Part shown: piece after piece, positions 47,137 through 59,776 of the stretch
Layout of the letters: every line of letters begins with the position of its first letter
Position numbering within the stretch: the stretch's first letter is position 1
Source of the DNA: Metopolophium dirhodum
Taxonomy: Eukaryota; Arthropoda; Insecta; Hemiptera; Aphididae
NCBI RefSeq assembly: GCF_019925205.1
Contig: NC_083560.1
Span: forward strand, 24,199,145-24,263,144
Direction of reading: 5' to 3'
DNA length: 64,000 nt
Program-made: the position numbers and the translations under genes
The notes under the pieces: model-generated
What the model was told of the DNA's origin: nothing
Seen by the model: the letters and a program-made list of their open reading frames with translations, nothing else
Databases searched by the model: none

Positions 47137-49870
47137 ATGTCTTCAACAGATGAAGAAATTCAGGATCTTGACGAAGATATTTTGGGTGTTGATCTTTTGA
47201 TAACATTAGTAGAGGAAAATCCGTTATTATCGGATAATATTATCTAATATTATTAGATCCATACTCGGACAGAAACGAAAAAAGGAAATGCTGGAAAGAC
47301 ATATTTTGTAAAATAAAACCAGGATTTGAAGAGATGGATCATATTAAGGATCAAAAAATTATAGGTAAATTATTAAAATTGTTTATATTTATTTATTTAG
47401 AATAGAATATTATGTTTTATTAGGTGTAGTGATATATGAAATCTTAAAATATTATAATAATCATAAAATATTATAAAAAAAAAAAATACTGAGATTAAAA
47501 TTATTGAACATAAGTTGTTACTTATTAATAAATTATTATGATGTGATTACTAAATAAATGGTTTTTGGACTAGGTACATTTTTTGTAGAGTAACATTAGA
47601 TATTTGAATAACATTTAAAATGTTTTTGTTCTATTTTATAACTTTTTTATATATCATGCTGCCAAGGTACAGCTCCAACTGAAGAAAAATAATCAGCAAA
47701 TGTATTCCTCATATCATTTGCTGATCGTGTGCCACGGTGAGATGTAGTGTTTACATCCTCTAATCCATCAATAGACAGAGTATCTTGAAAAATTATTCCG
47801 TTTTTTTTCGCGTACATAGTTGTGTAGAACGCAACATGCTTTTGTAATATCCACTGCTAATTCAGTTGTAACATTCATTGGCCGGTGAAAAATTCTCCAT
47901 TTATTGGATAGTATACCGAACGCACATTCGACATACCTTCGCGCACGAGACAAGCGATAATTAAATATACGTTTATTTTTTGTTAAATTTTTGCCTCCAT
48001 AAGGACGTAATACATGTTGGAAAAGACCAAATGCCTCATCTGCTACAAAAACATAATCTGCATTGATATTAGTATTCAATATTGGACAACTTTCAGGAAT
48101 ATTAAGTTCATTTTTTTGTAGCAGATTCCAAAACGTAGAATTTTTAAAAATTGTCGAATCTGAATCTTTTCCAAATGATCCTATGTCGACGTAAACAAAT
48201 TTATAGTTAGAATCAACGATTGCTAGCAGGACAATTGAGAAATAATGTTTGTAGTTGAAATGTTGACTTCCAGTTCCCGATGGCTATATCATACGGATAT
48301 GCTTCCCGTCTATCGCTCCTAAACAATGGGGGAAATTATCATGTTGTTCAAACTTGGCTGCGGTATCTTTCCATATATCCTCTGTCATAGGTGGCATTTG
48401 AATATGAGCAAGTTCTTCCCATACTACATTACAAACTTCTCTAACAATATTTCCTATCGTTGAAGCTCCTAGTTTGAAAAAATAATGTAAATCTTGGAAT
48501 GTACATCCGGTTCCTAGGTATCTAAATATAATAATAAATAATATAATATATGTAGTTATAAATAAAAAAAAGAATTTAAGTGGGTTATTATAAAACTGTA
48601 TAATAATCATAAAAAAATTTTTTGAAAAATTAAACAAAAAAACTTTAAAATTGAATACAAGTTTTCTTATGAGTTGTTCTTATTGTAGTTAAAAAAAATC
48701 AAAAATCGTTAGTCACAATTTTTTTTTTATAACGTTTATAGTTTAAATGTTTACGAAATATGTCAAACTCACGAAAAATTGCAAGTAATTTTGTAGTTGA
48801 AAAATCATTAAATGTTTGTTTATCTATCTAAGGTTAAAAAATTCAACACTAAGTTTTCCATAAGTTTTTCTTCAAATAGCTATAGAGAAAACTCGAAACG
48901 TCATTATAGGAAAAATGTTATGTCCGTTTGAATTTTAAATTTTTACAAAATTGCGTAACGAGAACGATTTATCCTCAAAATGTGACTAAATAGCTCAAAA
49001 CCAGTCAGAATATTTTAAAAAAATTTTAAAGTATAGGAAACCCGATTTTCTGTAAAAATTCCCGTTTTTTCTAAATTTTGTTTTTGTCTTTTTTCGGCAC
49101 TATTGCAAACTAATGAGAATATATTATATACAAAAAAAAAACATCATTGTAATACGAATTCTAACAACTAATTATAATATATATTTATAAATAGGAGATA
49201 ACATCGAGAAAAAGTGGAAACACATTAAAGATGCGTACTTTAGATCGATTAAAATGAATAAACCGACATCTGGAGATAGAGCGAAGAAAAAAAAAATATA
49301 TCTACCATGACCAACTGAGATTTCTTATAAAAACTGTTACTACCTAGACCAACTACAAGCTCTTTAGAAATACAACCAGAAAATTTTAATGAATCACAAA
49401 TAATTGATTCTTCGGCTGAACCTCCTATGCAACATGTAGAACTGTGTTCTAATCGAACCAAAAAAAAAACTAAAAATGTTGAGGATAAATTCATGGAGTA
49501 CTTGGAAGAAGCAACAAAACAAAAGAGCCAAAGTCAGAATGCGATTTAAGAAAAAGACGAACATGAGAAATTTTTTGATTCGTTGCTTTCTATTGTCAGA
49601 CAATTTGATGATGATCAAAGTTTGATGTTTAGAGCAGAAGTTATCAACGTAGTACAAAAAATAAAAAATGGCTCCACCTACTCTTCGGTTCAATACCAAC
49701 AACCCCGACCAATGCAGCATTTTTATGAATCACCTCGTACCTACTACAACTATAACTTGCCATCTAGCGCACCTTCTTTTAGCTCATCTTCCTCATCGCC
49801 TCAAGTTTTTTACCAACACTATACAATTACAGACGATCAAACATTTACAAATGGACAAAACATGAGTTAA
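47137..49870 (+). pseudogene. MADF-BESS DNA-binding protein of a PIF/Harbinger element
   Basis: Exon 1 (47137-47364) starts at ATG, has an acidic start, then LLITLVEENPLL, and after a frameshift with TAA at 47245-47247, PYSDRNEKRKCWKDIF, and ends ATAG|GTAAAT. Exon 2 (49195-49870) follows the acceptor at 49193-49194 and in phase reads IEKKWKHIKDAYFRS, SGDRAKKK, then with a frameshift near 49350 and a TAA near 49547, FFDSLLSIVRQFDDDQSLMF, and a Ser/Tyr-rich tail. MADF (about residues 20-110) plus a BESS motif is the second protein of many insect Harbinger transposons, helping the transposase bind DNA. Three lesions make it dead. Exon 2 lies inside the transposase intron on the opposite strand. 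Confidence 0.75.
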
Positions 49871-50564
49871 TTTAAATTTAAGGGTTGCATTTTAAAAATT
49901 TAACAGCTATTCATTATTTTTTTTCTATACCTATACTTAAATTTAAAATTTGTATTAAAAAAAAAGGTTTGTTTTATTATTATTTATTACTAGTACTGAT
50001 CAGGGAGTTCAATATTTATTTTGTTCTTAATATTTATTATATAATATGTCGTACACATTATACATACAGTATATATTATGTACTATGTTTTACATTTGTT
50101 AAACAATTTTCTAAATATTCTTATAATAAAATTATGAAAAATTATTAAATAAATTGTTATGCTTACCTTAATGTTACTGCCAATTTTTCAGCTGGAGAAA
50201 TAGCCTTCCGCATATTTGTATCAATTTTTAAAAGTTTTTCTCCCAAGTATGTGGATAGTAGCTCATCAAATGCAGAAACGCTCATACGAAAAAAATTAAA
50301 AAACTTATCAGGATCACTTCTAAGGCCTTCAAAAATTAAAGTAAGCGCGCCTTCGGATGGACGAGAACTAACTAAAGGATGAACCCACATTTTCCTGTTG
50401 ATTTTTTTCTTCTTTTTTATCAATAAACGGTAACCCAAGAATAAAATAATGTTTTCGTCTGCCATGGTTGACATGTCAGCGCATACTGAAGAATTTTTGT
50501 TCATATCGCCATTCGCCAAGTTGAGAAATATTGTGCGGTAAAATGACGCTCGTGTGTTGTTCAA
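47768..50564 (-). pseudogene. PIF/Harbinger transposase (two exons, one nonsense codon)
   Basis: Exon 1 (50564 to 50167) carries RKMWVHPLVSSRPSEGALT, FFNFFRMSVSAFDELL and AISPAEKLAVTLR, the Harbinger N-terminal signature, and ends ATTAAG|GTAAGC. Exon 2 (48521 to 47768) follows TATTTAG| and continues in phase YLGTGCTFQDLHYFFKLG, HCLGAIDGKHIRM (first catalytic Asp), GSFGKDSDSTIF (second Asp), DYVFVADEAFGLF, YRLSRARRYVECAFGIL (catalytic Glu) and ACCVLHNYV. A single TAG at 48284-48286 interrupts an otherwise open frame of about 383 codons, probably from CAG. So the element died recently. The start may be the internal Met before ADENIILFLGYR rather than 50564. Confidence 0.9.
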
Positions 50565-50640
50565 TATTTTTACTGCGCGTAGTATTTTTGTTTATGCCGT
50601 AAAATGTCGCGCGGTAAAAATGTCGTGCGGTAAAATGTGA
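50536..50640. repeat. Subterminal GCGGTAAAATG motif cluster
   Basis: Words of the form GT(C)G.GCGGTAAAA(A)TG recur at about 50536, 50598, 50608 and 50624, just outside the transposase start. A similar CGCG-rich TAAAAAT text lies at 46920-46990 on the other side of the Harbinger genes. These may be transposase-binding sites; the exact element ends were not resolved. Confidence 0.4.
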
Positions 50641-50644
50641 TCGC

Positions 50645-50795
50645 ATTGGTCCAGGCCATTTTTATTATATTAACCAGTTGGTTCCATAAAGCTTTTTTTT
50701 TAAATATAATATTTGGTTTGGGATTTTCATTTTTGATTCCAATAAACGGTTGATTCTATAAACCAGTGATCACATTAAGCGGAACTTACGGTATT
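50645..50795 (-). repeat. pogo/Tigger-like terminal fragment
   Basis: Read on the minus strand from 50795: a TACCGTAAGTTCCGCTTAAT start, then GTGATCACTGGTTTATAGAA and CAACCG. This matches the CCGCTTAA/GTGATCACTGGTT form of Tigger-like ends. No partner with a matching target duplication was identified. Confidence 0.45.
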
Positions 50796-53110
50796 ATATA
50801 AAATAGGTAAAACTCAGATTGTAAATTCATATATTACTATGTATTTAACTATTTATGACGTGTTTACATTATATTATAATTATATTGTATGATGTTGTAG
50901 ATATATATACAAATATACAATTATATATACCTTTAACGGCTTCAACCTACCTTATCGGCGTTTACATGTTTCATATTATAAAGTAGGTATAACTTATAAG
51001 CTGAATGTATGGCTCTTATTCATTATAGTTGTCATAGGCGAAACTAGATATTTTTATTAGACTGGGCTTTTAAACTAATTAACTGTTTTATCATGTATTT
51101 CTATTATTTATTATTGTCTTCCCAACGTTAAATGCGTCCATCGATTTTCTCCTAGTAATGTGGCAGTGCTGTCAGCTGGAGGTAGGTAGGAATTTATGTT
51201 TATTAATTTGTACCACTTTTTTCCACAGATCTATATAGTAGGTAGGTACTTACCTACTAAATAGCGAACTCCCACCGTGAATTTAAGCATCAAGGTCGGG
51301 AGGTAACTGTATGGTATTTTTTATTATGGAAAATAAGATTAGGTAATTATGATTTATCTTGTATTGTATTTCATTATTTCTATACCTGTAGTTTTTAAAA
51401 ATAAAAAATATTTTATATAAATCATATTACATTTACTATTTTATTTTACCATTCAATACGATGTTGTTCCTAATACATTTTGTATAATGAATGAAATGTT
51501 TTGCCCACTGAGAAAATGGCTTCCGTCCACAGCTGAGCTTCACTTGATAACAATGTAAATTATAAAACAAGCGTCTACGTCTCAAATATTATTAGGAGTG
51601 CCTTATTTGGTTAGTATAGATATCTGTGCTTTTTTCACGTATTTCATTAATTGATGACCCTTCATTTAATGAATATAATCGGTCTTCCTGGGTGGTGCTG
51701 TCACTTTTTTCACGAACTGTTATCACTTATCGCTTAACACCTTATCTTCTCTACGCGACTAGGCCATACATTGTAGATTTGTAGATGCATCATATAATAA
51801 TTAATATGGCCATGATTTATTATTGTCTTGCCTACGTAAAATGCGTCCTTTGATTTTTTCCGTACCCTTCATAATACGATGACACTGAAATACATCAATA
51901 CGAATACACAATAAAAAGAACAACAACAGCTATAATAGTGACGATAACGATAACGCTACGCCGTCGTACAGACTCGCCATCACTGTATAGGTAAGTACAA
52001 AAGGTAGTATACTGTATAACTCACTAGGAAGTATGTACCTATTAAAACATATGATATTTTGATTTGTAATAATGGTAAATAGTTAATATGGAAATAATAT
52101 TACTACGTCTTGTCCCGGAAGTTTTGTGTTCTTGTGTTCTTGCGTATTTTTTTTCATTTCGTTTACGCGTCTTGTGGGATTAATGATTATCCTTTGAGGT
52201 AATCTGATCCGAATCTAGGAAAAAAAAGCCCCATACCAACTAAATACATTATTCTTTTTTATTACGATTTACATAATTAAATATAATCATTACATTTATC
52301 AATGTACCTAACACTTCTTTAATATAATATCTATAACCATAAAATATATAATATTCTAAAATACTAGTTTAGTAACAATTGTTTTTCATGAATTATTATA
52401 TTATTAGATATGTATCAATTTTAATATTTATTATACTAGACAATACATTTATTTTATTAAAAGGTAACTATAAAAATGTTGTTTTATGTCTACCCACTGG
52501 AATTTCACGTATTTTATTTTTATAAATCGTATTATCTTATATAATATTATAATAGTATGATCAATCAATATTTATTAAATAGTAAATACATTTAAACATT
52601 TTAAAAATCATTAAGATTCATTAAATATATAAACGTCGTTCTTGTCTTATTTGAAAAACAAACAAATGACTCACTCATCGTTCACTAAATATGAACTACG
52701 TTTTTTCCAAACACGGGTCTAATCGCATATTGAACATGGCCCTGTATATTGTATAGTGTACCTTTAGTCAACGGTATCTCAAATCGGTGTTGTACTTACA
52801 ATCTAGTACACATTAAACATCTCTTTATCTGTGAGTTCAGATTGTATTGCATGTCGAAAATCTACTAATATCAATATACATGATAACATGCACAGACTCA
52901 GTGTTGGTCTGGCACAACAAAGACCCATGAATCAGTTTTTTTAAGGGGCCCAATGATAAAATATAAAATTTACTTGACATTTTGGTGAAAAAATGCTCAC
53001 CAAATTTTTTCCTTCAAAAATACATTTACACAAATACTGATTTTTAGAATTTTTAAGTATAATGAAAAACCGTATTATATTAAAATTCCTGAAATTTTTG
53101 TACTACTTGA
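50796..53110. other. Gene-free stretch with a repeated ~50-bp phrase
   Basis: TTATTGTCTTCCCAACGTTA and AATGCGTCCATCGATTTTCTCC (about 51112-51160) recur as TTATTGTCTTGCCTACGTAA with AATGCGTCCTTTGATTTTTTCC at about 51819-51868. No coding frame is recognised. Confidence 0.45.
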
Positions 53111-54175
53111 TTGGGCCGGGTACGTACAAAAATAGTCAGTGGTGCCCGGTCACCAGATGCTTCGCACGCACTCTGTACACACCGACCGACCTGTGCTATG
53201 ATGTGTATTTATGTATAGCACTCAACAGAAAGTGGACAGGGTCGCCGAGCAAATCCTGTGAGTGCTAGAGTGTGGTAGGTGAGTAAATGTGTGTATATAG
53301 GTGTGTGTGTGTGTGTGTGTGTGCTACAATTAAAATAATAATAAGAAATAACACGGTTTTGAGAAATAAGTCCTGTTGTATTATTGGTAGCAAAATTATA
53401 ATATGGACAGCAACACAATCATATGTATATAGAATATAAACAACACGGCACTCTTGTACCGACAATATAAAAAACAATGAATAATAATAATATATATGTA
53501 AAAACTCACAGATTGTCGGTGCTTTGCTGGCCAGCCGCTACCACCTGTGCCTGTATAATAATTTTATGATAGGTGCACAACAATAATGAGTTAACAATAA
53601 TAATATAACTGGCTATTCGAGCCAGACAATAATATTTAAATGGCAATAGCTAGATACAGCGCTTGTGGCTAAATAATAATAATATAACAGTACAAATATG
53701 AATCAAATAAATCGCACTCGTGACATTATAACATAATAGTATTATGTGAAATAACGACGCGGTGTATCTAGACAAATAATAATAATATGCAAACGGCTAT
53801 TAGAGCCGGCGCTAACAATTCAATTTAATATTATCTAAACCAATAATAAAATAACCAGCTGTTCGAGCCAGATCACGATATATGAAACAATATAATTTGA
53901 TATTTACAACTTGCAAGGCGATTCGCGCCTGCAACACATAATATAATAAAAAGAACGATTTGCGCTGCTTTCGCGTTAACGGTAATTAACGGACTGCCGG
54001 CTTAGGCGGCTGTGGTAATTATACATGGAACGGCTCGTCGTCGGCGGCCGTGCCGTTTTACGTAATAGATAACAATAATATAGTACAGCAGGTAAATATA
54101 ATAATATAATAATTCAATTAGACAATAAAATTAATATGTCGTGTGTATGCCGGTCGGTGGCGGAGTGGTGGTACG
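53111..54175 (+). repeat. Leader-like repeat family, copy 2
   Basis: Homologue of 27021-30362 without the hAT insertion. It has the same order of blocks from GGGCCGGG to TATGCCGGTCGGTGGCGG, with a (GT)n tract at 53301-53323. No LTR or primer-binding site was found to its left, so this copy is truncated or the family is not an LTR leader. The uninterrupted hAT target site is CAGATTGT at 53509-53516. Confidence 0.7.
53611..53934 (+). other. Array of covarying micro-hairpins, copy 2
   Basis: Clean units: CTGGCT-ATTCG-AGCCAG (6-bp stem, from 53609), CGGCT-ATTAG-AGCCG (53794), and a longer one around AGGCG-ATTCG-CGCCT (53916) that extends outward to TTGC/GCAA with one bulged A. A unit at 53857 has one mismatch, and one near 53955 is degraded. 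Compared with copy 1, stems switch between GGCT/AGCC and GGCG/CGCC while the loop stays ATT.G. Confidence 0.6.
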
Positions 54176-54179
54176 AGGT

Positions 54180-55685
54180 AATATAATAATTGTGAATATT
54201 TTATTTGTTGGCTTGGACACTACTATTTAAGAGTGTCCTGTGGCTATACAAACTACTATTTTTCAAATGAGAATTTCCTTTTTCCTGCAAATTAATTATT
54301 AGATGATGTTCTTGTAAATGTAGATGTATCTAAATCAGAATCCTATTAAGTAGCTTCTGAATTATTAAAATGTTTGTACTAAGGATCTTAATCCTTAAAT
54401 ATGGTTTTACAATAAAAAAATATATTTACATATTATTAGATGTAGTATGTACCTACCTATTCACTATTCAGTATATCAACCTACTTAATAATTTTTACAA
54501 ATAATTTATCTTGATAAATCAATGGTAATTAGTACTAACTGCTAACATTTTCAAATCATCAAAGTCTCCAAAGCAACTTAGTCAATTTCCATATACGTAT
54601 TATTCTTAGTACACAAAGTTAAATAACTCAAAAACTACTAGTTCAAATTTTGATTAAGATGCATCAAAGTTCTCGACAAAAAAATACCTGCTTAATTATT
54701 AAAATTAACAAAAGAGGATACCCATTTGAAAAACAGAAGTTTGTATTGTAACAACATCATCCTTAAATAGTATAAAAAAATCTAAAGTATTCAAAAATGT
54801 ACAAGTGTATTTAAAAATTCTAAAAATCAGAATTTGAATATAATATGTATAATTTAAGTAAAAAAATAGGATAAGCATACTTGAATAATAACTCTAAATA
54901 ATATTAACGCTAAGCCTGATAAGGGGAATCATTCGTTTAATAATAAACTATGAAATTTTTGAAATATTTGAAACAGCAAAATTATAAATTATTTTTAGTA
55001 ATTACACAGAAACGAAATTACGAATACCAAAATTATATTTATATAACCTATAGCATTTTAACTTAGAAGACAAATCCATAAGCTATAAGCATATTATTAT
55101 TCAAGTAAACTTTTAAAAGTAAATGTTCAATTTTCTACATTATTTTATATTTATATTTATATATATGTATAAATTGATGTATAGTATTATATATAAAGCA
55201 TTTTTTTGTGTGTAACATTTTCATGATCGCTGATATAAAACCTAACTTGACATGCAGTAGCTCAATTAATTTAAAAAAAACCTCCTCCTACTTATTACTA
55301 TTGTAGTGACCGGCTCACACTATAATAGGCAATTATCGGATCCTGTAAAGAAATATTGCGTGTGGTAAAATATGTATATAAATATTTTACAGGGTCCTTA
55401 CTTCCTATATAAACCAGGCACATGCCAAACAAATAAAAAAATGTTCAAGACCCTAAAAAAACATTTGTGGCCCAGCGGCCATGGCCAGGCCGACACTGTG
55501 CAAATCAATAAAAAAAAAATAAAATACCTAACAATATTGAAAATAATATGTAATAAATTACTTTATTTTGCACAATTTTGATATCAATCAATGTTGTCAT
55601 TTCACTTCTTAGTGTTAACATGAATTTGTTTTTGGTTTGCAGTTGGTTACAATATATTATATTGGTGTCTTAACAATCAATAAAC
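54180..55685. other. No gene seen
   Basis: AT-rich intergenic sequence. An inverted TCCTGTAAAG/TTTACAGGG pair near 55340-55400 may be a small repeat end. Confidence 0.45.
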
Positions 55686-58600
55686 ATGGGTCAATTTGAA
55701 AGTACAATTCGCAATTACAACAGCAATGATGAGCTTATTAATGCATTAATTAAGAAAGAGTATAGACACTCAATTAATGTGGAAAAAGTGTTTAGAAGTG
55801 TCGATCGAGGATTGTATTATACCAATGATAATAAAGTAAACGCCTATAGAGACACGGATTGGCAATCGGCAGATGTTCATTTGTGTTCACCACGTGATTA
55901 TGCTACTGTTTTAGAAAGTTTGGATCTCCACAAGGGTCATAAGTTTTTAAACATTGGTTCTGGAAAAGGGTATTTTAGTACTCTAGCTGGCCTTTTATTA
56001 GGTAAGCTTTATATCAATATTTATTCATTATACTCCCAATCCAGTAATAATCTTTAAAGTTTAAATTTATTGTCAACATTTTTCTTATTTTTATAGGTGT
56101 TAATGGAGTTAATCATGGCATTGAAATTCATAGTTCATTGATAGATGAATAGAAAACAGATATTGCATTTCAAAAGTTGGAAGTATTTAAACAAAATTCT
56201 GCAGCAATTGATTATTTTGAATTTTGTAAGCCAGTATTCATCAAAGGGATAATATACTTTATTCATATTAATTAAATAACTATAAGTACTCATAAATAAT
56301 TAGAATCCTGTGAAAAAGGTCTGATAAAATGTTTAAAAAATAGGTTATAACTAAAGACCGGATTCCCGTAAAAATTGCATATTTTTATGGCGTGTTCTAA
56401 ATTCAATAGAAACAATCTACAAATCTAAATCAAGAGATGTAGATTAATAAAATTTAAAGAAAGTTTTATGTTGCACAAAATTGCACGTTTCGGGTTTTTT
56501 TTATAAAAATGTACATTTGTACAAATATTTTTGTATTTTTGTATTATTTTTATCGGTGCTATATTATGTTGTTATACAAAGTATTGGACTTTTATATCTA
56601 ACAATATAATTATATATATATAACGATATAATACGAAGTAATTAATATAATGAGTAATGACAAGGTACTACGATAGTCGATTGATTATCAATTACATATA
56701 CAGTATACACATACAGTACTACAGTCTATCCGCAGCCGTCGTAGTCAACTCGTGTTTTATATAATTTTATAGTTAATTATTACTTGATATTATTTAATTT
56801 AAAATGCCGAAAATTAGTAGTAGTCATTGTTCTAAAATAAAGTGTTGGTTCGAAAAATGTCTGAATTGAAAACAGAAGGCAAAATTATATTTTGCACGTC
56901 GTGCTATTGGTTGTGAACGTGAATAACAAATTGATGCACACTATAATTCAAATACGTAGGTAACACTAATTTTCTGCTGTAATCAATAATAATTAACATT
57001 TTTTAAGCCACCCATGGCTTAAACCGTGTGGCTGAAAAAGTTAGAGACATTTTCCCGGGTATAAATAAACTAGTAAATAATGGAAAAAAATGTTTTTAAA
57101 AGCACCTCATCGTATTACTGCTTATAAAAATTGTATGGACTGTCGCCTTCCTCCAGAACCTGTAATTAACAAGGTGGGGAACATGATTAGAAGCTGCTTT
57201 GTTTTACTCTGAAAATTTCAATAAATTTAAAGAATTGGTATTTAATATAGAAGATGACGCCCAATCTGTCCAAAAAGTAAAATCCATTTTGAGTACTACA
57301 TCAATTATATCTGATTTAACATTTATTCGATCACATTTGTCGAAGTTGCCAAATTCAATTACAAAACTGGAAAAACAAAATTCAACTTTAAATTATCAAA
57401 TAAATGTAGTTTAAACAGTAAGAGATGGACTTAAGACAATTGCAAATGAAAAAGTACAAATACTATATGAAAAATTCAAATCAGTATTTGATAAAAAATC
57501 CCGGACACAATATTTTAAAACTGTATAACAATTCAATAAATGGAAATGATGTAGATTTAAAAAAAGATCTTGCTATTATAAGCTCCTACAAACAATGCCC
57601 GATAACAAGTGTTGACGTAGAACGTGTGTTTCGCAGTTAAAACATATATTAAGTGACAGAAGACATAATTTTAAAGAAAAAAACCTTGAAATGTACATGA
57701 TTATAAATTTTAATCAAATATTGTAAAGTCAGTTATTAGTTATTACTTATTAAAATTAAAATTTGAAGTACCTATAATGACAATTTTGTTTTTGCACATT
57801 TTTTTAGTTTTTAGCTGCACAAAAATCCGGTCTTTAGTTATAACTTATAGGTCTCTTGAAGATAATAGTATTTAATATTTACTTTAGAAAATCAATTTTA
57901 TTAAATAACTTATAATAAATTAAAAAACCCTGGGACGTTGTTCTTCTGTATAGGTAAAAGTAGTTGTAGAGTTTTCCTTTAACAGTGTAATGCATGTGAT
58001 AAGTTTGAATTCAATGATAATTTATTGTATTCGTCAGTTTTAATTTCCAAGGATATTTTTTAATCTGTGTATTGATATTATATTCTACTACTCTGTGCTA
58101 TAAAACAATGCAAATTGCTTCTGTATATAAATTATGGAACTTTGCTGTCTTGAAGCCAAATTGCCAACACAATTTTATGACCAGCTTTGACCTAAAGAAA
58201 ACTGACTGATTTTCTTGAGGGGTTGGATTAACAAAAATTGACAAATTTAATGTGCCCCCAGGTTACATTCTCTTGTAGCACAGAGTATAATAATTTATTT
58301 TTCTATTAGTCATGTAATAAGTTTAACTAATTTTTGACAAAAACATACCCTATTACATAACCTATATTACATATTAATTATTATTAGGTAATAATATATT
58401 ATGTGTTATTATTATTAACTTATGAGACAATATTGATGTAACATATAAGCTTAAAATTATTCTTAATATTATTAAAATGTCATTGTATATATAGGAAATG
58501 CATGTGATCTGATATCAGTGGGTTACTATGATATAATCGATTGTGGAGCTGAAGTACCACCAGCGGAATCTTCATTTATGGAGGCTCTTATTAAAGTACT

Positions 58601-59776
58601 GTTTCATTAAAAAGATAATCTTTAATGATACAATTAAATAAACCTTTCTTATCTGTATTTAGATTGGTGGTGTATTAGTTATGCCATTGAAAGGGTACCT
58701 CTTAAAAATAACGAGGAATGGTGAAGACTCATGAGAAACAATTCGAAACATTGAAATATCGATACCAGATCTTGTTGTGGCAGAAAAATGTAGTAGTATG
58801 AAAGTTTCAAAGTTTTGTAAGTCAATACATTGTAAACTGAAAAAAAATAAATTTTAAATATATGTATGTTTTTCAGCTACTGTTGAACCATTGAGTTTAC
58901 AAGAGTTATGCAGATTAAACATTCATGCATCCATACGAAATTGCTTGAATGAAAGTCAACCTGGCTTGCAAATGCGCACCAAATGTAAACCAAGTATAAG
59001 TTATGAACAAAAATTGATGGATGACACTTATTGGAATGATTCAATTACAGAAATTTCTAAATGAGGTTAGGGTTCGGGAAAAGGAAACTTTAGATGTGGA
59101 TTCAACTTTTGGGAATGAGGTCATTGAAGAAGATAATGATGACGATAAAAATGGCGATGATGTTGATATTGAAGAAGATAATGATAACGATAACAATGGC
59201 AATGATGTCGGTATTGAAGAAGAAAATTATGACGATAACTATGGCAATGATGTTGATTTTGAAGAAGATAATGATGACGATATCAATGGCGTTGATGTTG
59301 ATGTTAAAGAAAAAGATACAAGTGATCAGTGTGATAAAAGATTACTTAAAAAAACTGTATCAGATACCAAAAAAAAAAGGATCAGAAGCTTCTGATCAAA
59401 ATAAAACATTGCCCGAAGAACCAGAAAATACAAAAAGATTAAGAATAAATACATTATCTTCTACAATCAAAAATTTCTCCAATAACCATTATACCAATAG
59501 CAGAAGTTAGGAGACCATGTCTAAAGATTCATCCGAGTCTGATGATGAGGAAAATAATCATATTAGTGAAGATGGAATTTTTATAACGATTTGGTTGACG
59601 AAGGAATGAACGATTACAACGATACTGAGGATGAAATTGCTAGGGAATTGATAAAATACCGCTTTCTGAGCAATCACAAAGAAAATGAGTTGAGTAAACT
59701 TCTGAAGGTTAAAATTAATCTGTTACCATTACCAGCTAAGCTCAAAGTGTTTCTCAACTATAATAGCGATGATTAA
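55686..59776 (+). pseudogene. PCMTD1: PCMTD-like (isoaspartate methyltransferase domain) gene copy
   Basis: Five exons: 55686-56001, 56097-56256, 58495-58595, 58663-58816 and 58877 onward. Exon 1 reads a MGQFES start, VFRSVDRGLYY and FLNIGSGKGYFSTLAGLLLG, the SAM-binding motif I of PCMT-like proteins; exon 2 continues VNGVNHGIEIHS, exon 3 GNACDLISVGYYDIIDCGAE, exon 4 IGGVLVMPLKGYLLKITRNG, exon 5 EPLSLQELCRLNIHASIR. This is the PCMTD1/2 layout (a Cullin-E3 adaptor related to protein isoaspartate repair). An acidic repeat tail (59100-59330) and a C-terminal LLPLPAKLKVFL follow. Lesions: TAG 56150-56152, donor GG instead of GT at 56257, TGA 58732-58734, and frameshifts near 59062, 59380 and 59585. 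Introns are kept, so it is a duplicated rather than processed pseudogene. Confidence 0.8.
56352..57836 (+). mobile_element. hAT element in intron 2 of the PCMTD-like copy
   Basis: Ends TAAAGACCGGAT and ATCCGGTCTTTA are perfect inverted repeats, flanked by 8-bp GTTATAAC on both sides (56344-56351 and 57837-57844); GTTATAAC is itself palindromic. Inside, plus-strand remnants begin at about 56804 (a MPKISSSHCSKIKCWFEK start) and end with the hAT dimerisation motif CPITSVDVERVFR followed, after a frameshift, by LSDRRHNFKEKNLEMY-like text. At 1485 bp it is internally deleted. Confidence 0.88.

Noticed and set aside
53609..53625. tRNA T-arm (TTCGA in a hairpin)
   Set aside because: The loop is 5 nt with TTCG in the wrong position, and no acceptor or anticodon arm is present.
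58091..58288. CTCTGTGCTA / TAGCACAGAG inverted pair
   Set aside because: Only 10 bp of pairing, no target duplication; could be chance.
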